Shown here one piece after another: positions 1 through 4,602 of a stretch of DNA of 7,781 nt. A program made the position numbers and the translations under genes. Below the pieces are notes generated by a model. The model saw only the letters and a program-made list of their open reading frames with translations, was not told the origin of the DNA and made no database searches. The stretch comes from Patescibacteria group bacterium. GTDB taxonomy: Bacteria > Patescibacteriota > Gracilibacteria > UBA1369 > JAHJTR01. The stretch covers positions 1-7,781 of the forward strand of contig JAHJTR010000036.1 in the NCBI GenBank assembly GCA_018829865.1, in the 5' to 3' direction. The stretch's first letter is position 1, and every line of letters starts with the position of its first letter.

Positions 1-111
1 AAAATGGTTTACTTTGAGGAATTTGTTAATCGATCTGAGGCAATGAAACGGGAGTATGAGTTTAAAAAGCTGAGTAAATTGCAGAAAGAGGGTTTGGTTC
101 TGGGGGGGTGA
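1..111 (+). CDS. GIY-YIG nuclease-family protein, C-terminal fragment (5' end outside window)
   Basis: Frame 1 is open from the first base to a TGA at 109-111 and gives 36 residues. They include VYFEEF, RSEAMKREYEFKKL and KLQKEGLV. This is the usual C-terminal part of small (about 80-100 residue) single-domain GIY-YIG proteins of the UPF0213/YhbQ type: a VYxE strand, a RSEAxKRE helix and a lysine-rich end. The GIY-YIG motif itself and most of the catalytic residues lie upstream of the window, so activity cannot be judged. Family members are presumed DNA endonucleases, but the role of the small stand-alone proteins is poorly known. The gene converges on the smr-like gene with about 55 bp between the stops; I see no clear hairpin plus T-run terminator in that gap. 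Confidence 0.82.
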   Translation, partial: KMVYFEEFVNRSEAMKREYEFKKLSKLQKEGLVLGG

Positions 112-166
112 TTTGTAGTAATCGGGTTTTTGGATTTGATGGATTGAAGATTAATACTTGTTGTGG

Positions 167-424
167 TTATTTGTGACGGAAGTGGATGAATAGGCGACCG
201 TGGTTTTTTGAGTCGATTTCTATGCGGTGATAGGTGTTTTTTATGTGGGGTTGGTTTAGGAAGCGGATTACGGTTCGCCTAAGGGCACCGCTGCCTTTGC
301 CCGGTATTATTTCCACCAGTTTGATTTTCTTTTCTTGGGCATCACGGATTATTGCGCCAAGAGATTCGTGAATGGATTTGCCTCGGTTGAAGATTTCGTG
401 GAGGTCGAGTTTGAGTTTGGCCAT
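167..424 (-). CDS. Stand-alone Smr-domain protein
   Basis: An 85-residue protein that is essentially one Smr domain (MutS2 C-terminal type). LDLHE at residues 6-10 matches the N-terminal LDLHG motif, and EIIPGKGSGALRR at 38-50 matches the glycine-rich HGxGxGxLR loop. The C-terminus GRLFIHFRHK is typical of a short bacterial Smr subfamily that I recall from Actinobacteria and CPR genomes. The loop histidine of classical Smr nucleases is proline here (Pro41), while the LDLH histidine is kept. Smr domains bind branched DNA or stalled-ribosome mRNA and some nick nucleic acid; which applies here is unknown. The start ATG at 424 is the only sensible one. TATAAT lies 6 nt before it, so the message is probably leaderless. 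The gene is transcribed divergently from the 555-845 gene. Confidence 0.85.
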   Translation of the reverse strand: MAKLKLDLHEIFNRGKSIHESLGAIIRDAQEKKIKLVEIIPGKGSGALRRTVIRFLNQPHIKNTYHRIEIDSKNHGRLFIHFRHK

Positions 425-430
425 GGTTTG

Positions 431-458
431 ATTATAGTATATTGTTAATGTGTGTCAG
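431..458 (-). promoter_or_regulatory. Promoter of the Smr gene, probably giving a leaderless mRNA
   Basis: On the minus strand CTGACA (458-453), a 16-nt spacer and TATAAT (436-431) form a near-consensus sigma70-type promoter. Only six bases (CAAACC) separate the -10 box from the ATG at 424, so transcription would start at or next to the A of the start codon. There is no room for a ribosome binding site. Confidence 0.6.
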
Positions 459-482
459 TCATTTGTATTGATAGATTAGGTG

Positions 483-510
483 TTGACATGTCTCTATATA
501 TGTATATAAT
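483..510 (+). promoter_or_regulatory. Perfect-consensus promoter of the 555-845 gene
   Basis: TTGACA at 483-488 and TATAAT at 505-510, separated by 16 nt, match the -35 and -10 consensus at all 12 positions. The predicted start near 517 leaves a leader of about 38 nt to the preferred ATG at 555. The promoter lies back to back with the Smr promoter (431-458), about 24 bp away, so the two could influence each other. Confidence 0.7.
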
Positions 511-554
511 TATTTCTTAATATTACATGAAAGAATAATATGGAGAAGAATAAT

Positions 555-845
555 ATGGATAATATTATTGAAAGTATTATTGATTTACAAGCTGGTGTCG
601 AAATTATTGAAATTGCGAAAGCGATAACAGATGTTGTTTTTACTGTTAGGGGACTGTTAATATTGAATGATACATTGGTTGAGTGTGAACCAGATGATGT
701 TAAAAATGTGGAATTGAAATTAGAAGAGTTTCGAGATAAAGTATATAAACTGATAGGCATTGACCTCTCATCTTTGGATGCTGATAATCTATACAATGGA
801 GTTATTGAGCCTTTAATTAGTAGGCAGATTGATAATTCTGCTTAA
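555..845 (+). CDS. Small acidic hypothetical protein
   Basis: I do not recognise this protein. It has 96 residues from the ATG at 555, or 101 from an in-frame ATG at 540. I prefer 555 because GGAG at 542-545 lies 9 nt upstream of it, whereas 540 has only a weak purine stretch. The protein is acidic (for example VECEPDD and SSLDADN), has no Cys pair or zinc motif, and reads as mostly helical. The hydrophobic stretch around residues 20-40 is broken by charged residues and is not a convincing membrane helix. Support for a real gene comes from the perfect promoter at 483-510, the well-placed SD and protein-like composition. It converges on the 813-1526 gene, and the two share 33 bp at their 3' ends. 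A regulator, an immunity-type or an antitoxin-type protein would fit the size and charge, but nothing proves any of these. Confidence 0.6.
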   Translation: MDNIIESIIDLQAGVEIIEIAKAITDVVFTVRGLLILNDTLVECEPDDVKNVELKLEEFRDKVYKLIGIDLSSLDADNLYNGVIEPLISRQIDNSA

Positions 846-1526
846 TTGTTTGATAGAAATAAGATCTTTATAGATAGCTTTTGCCCACTCAGTAACCTGT
901 TTTCGGTCTTTTGGATTGATGCGTGGAGGATAGATACCATTTGTTGGTATCTCAAGTCTGTTAATATTTTCGGTAATGTATATGTCTTCTTGTTTTTCAT
1001 ACATCTCATAATGTTCATCTGATAGTTCATCGGGATCAAATTTTCCAAACCACCAAATAAGAGATCTGTTTAGAATTTTGATGTCTCTCATTAGCATGTT
1101 ATGCGCTTTTGTTCGATTATCATCTGCTTGTGCAATTTCATTTTTATCTTTAAATTTTTTATTACTAGTTAGCACTAGTATGGTTCGCATGTATGACTTA
1201 ATGGAGTTTAGAACTGTATCCAAGAGTTCTTTTGTCCTAGATTTGCATGCTTCTAGTTTTCTTTTTTCGATTGGATCATTTTCTTTGTTACTTTTTAGTT
1301 GAATTTTGAATATGTTTTCCATCATTTTTTTTATATAAATACCTTCGGGTGAGGTGATATTATTATTTTTTTCTTCAGTAATAGTATTTGTTTTTTGTCT
1401 TGCTATATATCGGATTTCAGCAAGTTCATCCTTAACGAATGGATATTCGACTTCTTCGCCAAATTCTTTTGGTGCACAATGAAATTGTGCCAGTTGTGAT
1501 CTGTGTTCAAATGGTTTTTTCTTCAT
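813..1526 (-). CDS. Hypothetical protein, charged and mostly helical
   Basis: An unrecognised protein of 237 residues if it starts at the ATG at 1526. The open frame extends to an ATG at 1598, but a good promoter (1554-1581) lies inside that extension and the extra residues look non-coding, so I choose 1526. No Shine-Dalgarno sequence precedes it. The protein is rich in Lys, Glu, Asn and Ile. It has a highly charged helical middle (about 65-150), an aromatic patch SLIWWFGKFDPDELSDE at 155-171, and a proline-containing segment IPTNGIYPPRINPKDR at 193-208 before a C-terminal helix. I see no signal peptide, membrane segment or nucleotide-binding motif. Its last 11 codons overlap the end of the gene on the other strand. 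The plus strand here has about equal G and C, unlike the G-rich recQ strand, which hints at recent acquisition. Confidence 0.6.
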   Translation of the reverse strand: MKKKPFEHRSQLAQFHCAPKEFGEEVEYPFVKDELAEIRYIARQKTNTITEEKNNNITSPEGIYIKKMMENIFKIQLKSNKENDPIEKRKLEACKSRTKELLDTVLNSIKSYMRTILVLTSNKKFKDKNEIAQADDNRTKAHNMLMRDIKILNRSLIWWFGKFDPDELSDEHYEMYEKQEDIYITENINRLEIPTNGIYPPRINPKDRKQVTEWAKAIYKDLISIKQLSRIINLPTN

Positions 1527-1553
1527 TTGTATTATTAAATAATTAATTATAGT

Positions 1554-1581
1554 ATTATAACATGTATTTGTGATTATGCAA
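1554..1581 (-). promoter_or_regulatory. Promoter of the 813-1526 gene
   Basis: On the minus strand TTGCAT (1581-1576), a 16-nt spacer and TATAAT (1559-1554) form a good promoter. The predicted start near 1547 gives a leader of about 20 nt to the ATG at 1526. This position favours the 1526 start over the upstream ATG at 1598. Confidence 0.5.
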
Positions 1582-1603
1582 ATAGTAAGAGTTGGCATAT
1601 TTA

Positions 1604-1735
1604 GAGAATTTATCTTTTCTTAAGATTTTTTTAATCTAAAATTTGTATATTGAATTCATGGAGAAATTATTTAAAACTCGTTTTGGATTTGATCGGTTTA
1701 GGTCGCTTAAGCGGAAAGTGATTGATGATGTGCTT
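1604..1735 (+). repeat. Left copy of a 132-bp direct repeat (recQ 5' region)
   Basis: This segment aligns without gaps to 2422-2553 at a constant offset of 818 bp, with 10 mismatches in 132 bp (about 92% identity by hand count). It covers 54 bp upstream of the recQ ATG and the first 26 codons. The match stops after GATGTGCTT, where the left copy runs into the toxin-antitoxin promoter and the right copy continues into recQ. Confidence 0.93.
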
Positions 1736-1750
1736 CTTTGTTTGAATTGA
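1658..1750 (+). pseudogene. Truncated recQ 5' fragment (30-codon remnant)
   Basis: The ATG at 1658 opens a 30-residue frame ending in TGA at 1748-1750. The first 26 residues (MEKLFKTRFGFDRF and so on) match the start of the intact RecQ at 2476; the last four (LCLN) are non-homologous. Differences include Pro16 to Ser and Gln18 to Lys. Gln18 is the conserved adenine-contacting glutamine of RecQ motif 0, so this copy is the one released from selection. All helicase motifs beyond motif 0 are absent, so no enzyme activity is possible. The copy keeps the recQ upstream region, so it may still be transcribed, possibly running on into the toxin-antitoxin operon. The TGA overlaps the first bases of that operon's -35 box. 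Confidence 0.88.
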
Positions 1751-1776
1751 CCAAGTGATACACTTGTGATACACTT
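1747..1776 (+). promoter_or_regulatory. Toxin-antitoxin promoter with tandem operator
   Basis: TTGACC (1747-1752), a 17-nt spacer and TACACT (1770-1775) form the promoter, with a start near 1782 and a leader of about 20 nt. Laid over it are two back-to-back copies of GTGATACACTT (1755-1765 and 1766-1776). Each carries the small palindrome GTG-ATA-CAC; the first extends to AAGTG-ATA-CACTT. Head-to-tail short palindromes over the promoter are the usual operator form for ribbon-helix-helix antitoxins, so binding here would repress the operon. Autoregulation is inferred from family knowledge. Confidence 0.75.
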
Positions 1777-1800
1777 TTGGTGTTTCATAAATATAATATT

Positions 1801-2022
1801 ATGGCTACTTCAAAAAAACGTATAAATATCAGTTTGCCTTCAGATATTGAGAAGGTGCTTGAGAAAATTGCTGCTAGAGATGATTTGCCTCAGGCTACGA
1901 AGGCGATTCAGTTGATTAGAATGGCTATTGAAATTGATGAAGATGAGATATTGAACCGGGTTGCAAATGAGAGAGATGCTAAGAATGCTAAGTTTGTGCC
2001 TCATAAAGATGCTTGGTTATGA
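1801..2022 (+). CDS. Ribbon-helix-helix antitoxin of a RelBE/ParDE-type module
   Basis: A 73-residue protein starting at the ATG at 1801. The frame could open earlier at a TTG at 1777, but that codon lies at the promoter's -10 region and cannot be in the mRNA. Residues 7-13 (RINISLP) form the DNA-binding beta strand of a ribbon-helix-helix fold, followed by two helices (about 14-26 and 30-45). The C-terminal part ends HKDAWL and would wrap and neutralise the toxin. The protein should act as a dimer, binding the toxin and, with it, the tandem operator at 1755-1776. Its stop overlaps the toxin start by 4 nt (ATGA), which implies translational coupling and a two-gene operon. There is no Shine-Dalgarno sequence before the ATG. 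Module type rests on fold and arrangement; the exact subfamily is uncertain. Confidence 0.88.
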   Translation: MATSKKRINISLPSDIEKVLEKIAARDDLPQATKAIQLIRMAIEIDEDEILNRVANERDAKNAKFVPHKDAWL

Positions 2023-2300
2023 AATTCGAAATTTTGTATCATGAATTGGTTGTTAGAGAGGATATTCCTAGTTTGATGAAAACTGCTAAGGAGAGAATTA
2101 GGCAGGCTATCGAAATAAAATTAAGTGTGGAGCCGGAGAAATTTGGTAAGCCTTTGAGGAAATCTTTGAAGGGGTATAGGAAGCTTAGAGTTGGTGATTA
2201 TAGAATTGTTTTTCGAATTGTTGGTAGTAAAATTAAGGTTTTGTTAATTAAGCATCGATCGGTTGTTTATGATAAGGCGAAAGTTAGAATTTTAGGATAG
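2019..2300 (+). CDS. RelE/ParE-superfamily toxin
   Basis: A 93-residue protein starting at the ATG at 2019, which overlaps the antitoxin stop (ATGA). A TTG two codons upstream is less likely. The family pattern is clear: a helical N-terminal half (TAKERIRQAIEIKL, 22-35), then GKPLRKSLKGYRKLRVGDYRIVF at 43-65, a beta strand KVLLIKHR at 73-80, and VVYDKAK at 82-88. The basic and aromatic residues expected at a RelE ribonuclease centre are present (Arg54, Lys55, Arg57, Arg62, Arg66, His79, Arg80, Tyr84). This fits a ribosome-dependent mRNA interferase better than a gyrase-poisoning ParE, though sequence alone does not settle it. No frameshift or missing core strand is seen, so the toxin looks intact. 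It is co-transcribed with the antitoxin and followed by a hairpin repeat at 2354-2376. Confidence 0.88.
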   Translation: MKFEILYHELVVREDIPSLMKTAKERIRQAIEIKLSVEPEKFGKPLRKSLKGYRKLRVGDYRIVFRIVGSKIKVLLIKHRSVVYDKAKVRILG

Positions 2301-2353
2301 GGTGTGCTGAGCTTGGTTATGTATGTTTTAATATTGGTGATTTTTGTTGTCAT

Positions 2354-2376
2354 GGAGCCCGATGCAATCGCGCTCC
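2354..2376 (+). repeat. Hairpin repeat copy 1, between toxin and recQ
   Basis: GGAGCCCGAT and ATCGCGCTCC pair over 10 positions with a single C-C mismatch around the loop GCA. The copy is followed by AAC, giving the GCTCCAAC flank shared by every member downstream of recQ. No T-run follows directly, so it is not a standard intrinsic terminator. The remaining bases of the 2301-2475 gap hold only the right-hand 132-bp repeat. Confidence 0.75.
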
Positions 2377-2421
2377 AACTGAAGTATTATTGTTTGTGTT
2401 GGGATGCAAGGTGTTTTTTTT

Positions 2422-2553
2422 GAGAATTTATCTTTTCTTAAGGTTTTTTTAATTTAAAACTTGTATATTGAATTCATGGAGAAATTACTTAAAACTCATT
2501 TTGGATTTGATCGGTTTAGACCGCTGCAGCGGAAGGTGATTGATGATGTGCTT
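2422..2553 (+). repeat. Right copy of the 132-bp direct repeat (intact recQ start)
   Basis: This is the partner of 1604-1735. It contains the functional recQ upstream region (2422-2475) and codons 1-26 of the intact gene. The segment between the two copies (1736-2421) holds the toxin-antitoxin operon and one hairpin repeat. Confidence 0.93.
2464..2469 (+). promoter_or_regulatory. Candidate recQ -10 box for a leaderless mRNA
   Basis: TATATT lies six bases (GAATTC) before the recQ ATG at 2476, the same geometry as TATAAT before the Smr gene. No Shine-Dalgarno sequence is present, and no convincing -35 box is seen at 16-18 nt. The same bases are conserved in the dead left copy. Confidence 0.35.
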
Positions 2554-4296
2554 GAAGGGCGTGATACGCTTGCGGTTATGATGACGGGTGGAGGGAAATC
2601 GCTTTGTTATCAATTGCCTGCTCTTATTTTTGAGGGGCTGACTTTGGTTGTTTCTCCTTTAATATCTTTGATGAAAGATCAGGTTGATGCTTTGCGGGCT
2701 AATGGAATTAATGCTGAATTTATTAATTCTAGTGTTTCGAATTCGCTTATTTCTGAGATTATGAGATCTGCGGTGGAGGGTGAGATAAAAATTCTTTACG
2801 TTGCTCCTGAGCGCTTGGCGGTTTCTTCTTTTCAGGATTTTTTGCGGGCGGTCAATTTGAGTTTGATCGCAATTGATGAGGCTCATTGTATTTCGGAATG
2901 GGGGCATGATTTTAGGCCTGATTATCGGAATTTGAAGCGACTGCGAAGGAATTTTCCTTATGTTCCGATTATTTCTCTTACGGCTACTGCAACTGCTCAG
3001 GTTAGAAAGGATATTATTAAACAATTGTCTTTGCAGAGGCCGAGTATTTCTATTTCCAGTTTCGATAGAGATAATTTGTCAATTTTTGTGAGGAGGAAGC
3101 AGAATTCTTTTGGTAAATTGCTCAAACTCCTACAAGATCACAAAAATGAGGCGGCTATAATTTATTGTTTTTCGCGGGCGGAGACTGAAAAAATGGCGGT
3201 TAATTTGAAAAAGGAGGGGTTTAATGCGATTGCTTATCATGGGGGGATGAGTGCGGGGGCTAGGAGGAAAAATCAGGATCTTTTTATTAAGGATAAGGTG
3301 AATATTATTTGTGCGACGATTGCGTTTGGAATGGGGATTGATAAGCCGGATGTGCGGCTTGTGGTTCATTATACTTTTCCGAAATCGATTGAGGGGTATT
3401 ATCAGGAGATTGGTAGGGCGGGGCGTGATGGGCTTAAGAGCGAGTGTGTGCTTTTTTATTCGCTTGGCGATAAGCATAAATATGAATATTTTAATAATGA
3501 GATTGAAGATGCGGTTGAGCGGCGGAATGCTGGGCTTAAAATTCAGAATATGATTGATTTTTGTGAGGGGAATGTTTGTAGGAGGAAGACGGTTTTGACT
3601 TATTTTGGCGAAAATTATGCGAAAGATAATTGCGGTAATTGTGATGTTTGTTTGTGTGAGAGGAGTACGTTTGATGCTACTGAAATTGCGCAGAAAATTT
3701 TATCTTGTGTGATTCGTACGGGTAGCAGATTTGGGGCGAAATATATTTCTGATGTGCTTAAGGGTCGCAAGCTTAAGAGGATTATTGAGCTTGGGCATAG
3801 TAATTTGTCTGTGTTTGGGCTGGTGAAGGATTATTCTGATGATGAGCTTCGGCAAATAATTCAGCAGCTTGTTAGTGCTAATTATTTGATTAAAACTGAG
3901 GGGCAGTATGCGCAGATTTCGGTTTCCAATTTGGGGAATCGGTTTTTGAAGAAGAAGGAGTCTTTCTTTTTGCTTAAACCGAAAGAGGAGGAGGTTGAGG
4001 TAAAACCTCTTGTTACGCGGAAAGGGGATTTGGAATATGACTTGGATTTATTTGAATTGCTGCGGGTTGAAAGGAGAAAAATTGCTGATAGTAAATCAGT
4101 GCCTCCGTTTATTATTTTTGGCGATGTGTCTTTGAGGGCTATGGCTTATTATTATCCGACTAGCCTTGAGGAATTTGCTAAGATTACAGGGGTTGGGAAG
4201 CAGAAGTTGGCGCGGTTTGGTGAGGTGTTTGTGGGGATTGTGAAGGGGTTTGTGGATGAGACGGGGGTTTTGCCGATTGAGGTGCCGGAGAAGTAG
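2476..4296 (+). CDS. recQ: ATP-dependent DNA helicase RecQ
   Basis: A complete RecQ of 606 residues, close to the 609 of E. coli RecQ. It unwinds DNA 3' to 5' in recombination and replication-fork repair. Visible parts are motif 0 FGFDRFRPLQ (9-18), Walker A TGGGKS (37-42), motif Ia SPLISLMKDQ (60-69), DEAH box (134-137) with the aromatic-rich loop to about 150, SLTATA (168-173), motif V with FGMGIDKPD (284-292), and motif VI EIGRAGRDG (311-319). The zinc site has Cys368, Cys386, Cys389 and Cys392, followed by a winged-helix RQC domain (about 400-490) and an HRDC domain (about 520-595) after a charged linker. I choose the ATG at 2476; an upstream TTG at 2461 adds only MYIEF and lies inside the putative promoter. 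The first 26 codons are duplicated at 1658-1735. Transcription converges on rhlE across a hairpin cluster. Confidence 0.97.
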   Translation: MEKLLKTHFGFDRFRPLQRKVIDDVLEGRDTLAVMMTGGGKSLCYQLPALIFEGLTLVVSPLISLMKDQVDALRANGINAEFINSSVSNSLISEIMRSAVEGEIKILYVAPERLAVSSFQDFLRAVNLSLIAIDEAHCISEWGHDFRPDYRNLKRLRRNFPYVPIISLTATATAQVRKDIIKQLSLQRPSISISSFDRDNLSIFVRRKQNSFGKLLKLLQDHKNEAAIIYCFSRAETEKMAVNLKKEGFNAIAYHGGMSAGARRKNQDLFIKDKVNIICATIAFGMGIDKPDVRLVVHYTFPKSIEGYYQEIGRAGRDGLKSECVLFYSLGDKHKYEYFNNEIEDAVERRNAGLKIQNMIDFCEGNVCRRKTVLTYFGENYAKDNCGNCDVCLCERSTFDATEIAQKILSCVIRTGSRFGAKYISDVLKGRKLKRIIELGHSNLSVFGLVKDYSDDELRQIIQQLVSANYLIKTEGQYAQISVSNLGNRFLKKKESFFLLKPKEEEVEVKPLVTRKGDLEYDLDLFELLRVERRKIADSKSVPPFIIFGDVSLRAMAYYYPTSLEEFAKITGVGKQKLARFGEVFVGIVKGFVDETGVLPIEVPEK

Positions 4297-4324
4297 AGGG
4301 GGCATTGGGGTTGTGGTTGGGGAA

Positions 4325-4350
4325 GAAGCAGGATGCAATTTTGCTCCAAC
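4325..4350 (+). repeat. Hairpin repeat copy 2, just after recQ
   Basis: GAAGCAGGAT, loop GCA, ATTTTGCTCCAAC. The 8-bp stem AGCAGGAT/ATTTTGCT uses two G-U pairs when read as plus-strand RNA. It begins 28 bp after the recQ stop. There is no adjacent T-run. Confidence 0.7.
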
Positions 4351-4389
4351 AGATGGGTTTTTGTTGATGAAACTATGAATGGATTTAAA

Positions 4390-4417
4390 GTTGGAGCAGA
4401 GTTGCACTCTGCTCCTA
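4390..4417 (-). repeat. Hairpin repeat copy 3, inverted orientation
   Basis: GGAGCAGAGT and ACTCTGCTCC (4393-4415) form a perfect 10-bp stem with a 3-nt loop. The marker flank appears as GTTGGAGC on the plus strand, so this copy points the opposite way to the other six. Confidence 0.8.
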
Positions 4418-4421
4418 AACG

Positions 4422-4454
4422 TTACGAAGCGGAGTATAACTCCGCTCCAACGAC
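4422..4454 (+). repeat. Hairpin repeat copy 4
   Basis: TTACGAAGCGGAGT, loop ATA, ACTCCGCTCCAACGACA. The 8-bp stem lies at 4428-4446. It is the first of three near-tandem units, 38 bp before the next one. Confidence 0.8.
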
Positions 4455-4493
4455 AAATGTTACGAAGCGGAGTACAACTCCGCTCCAACGACA
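4455..4493 (+). repeat. Hairpin repeat copy 5
   Basis: A 39-bp unit with the stem-loop AGCGGAGTACAACTCCGCT at 4466-4484, preceded by TACGA and followed by CCAACGACA. It is identical over 39 bp to copy 6, which starts 41 bp later. Confidence 0.82.
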
Positions 4494-4495
4494 CG

Positions 4496-4534
4496 AAATG
4501 TTACGAAGCGGAGTACAACTCCGCTCCAACGACA
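4496..4534 (+). repeat. Hairpin repeat copy 6
   Basis: Exact repeat of copy 5 over 39 bp, with its stem-loop at 4507-4525. Perfect identity to its neighbour points to recent duplication. Confidence 0.82.
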
Positions 4535-4548
4535 AAGGGCGTGGGGAA

Positions 4549-4574
4549 GAAGCAGGATACAATCCTGCTCCAAC
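4549..4574 (+). repeat. Hairpin repeat copy 7, nearest rhlE
   Basis: AGCAGGAT, loop ACA, ATCCTGCT (4551-4569) is a perfect 8-bp stem with the GCTCCAAC flank. It lies about 28 bp beyond the 3' end of rhlE. With copies 2-6 it accounts for most of the 306-bp gap 4297-4602, which otherwise shows no gene. Confidence 0.78.
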
Positions 4575-4602
4575 TGAGTGTTTTAGTATTTTCGTCGTTT
4601 TT

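Noticed and set aside
494..796. 100-codon minus-strand frame opposite the small acidic gene
   Set aside because: It is a shadow of the plus-strand gene, with an Ile/Ser-rich low-complexity translation and no promoter or ribosome binding site.
1527..1598. Extended start of the 813-1526 gene at the ATG at 1598
   Set aside because: A good promoter lies within the extension, and the added residues look like translated AT-rich intergenic DNA.
1792..1797. TATAAT just before the antitoxin ATG as a -10 box
   Set aside because: It is only 3 nt from the ATG and has no -35 partner at the right distance; TTGACC-17-TACACT upstream is better and is overlapped by the operator.
4422..4534. Possible CRISPR array from three near-tandem units
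   Set aside because: Units are hairpins spaced 38 and 41 bp with almost no unique spacer between them, and one nearby copy is inverted. No cas gene is present.
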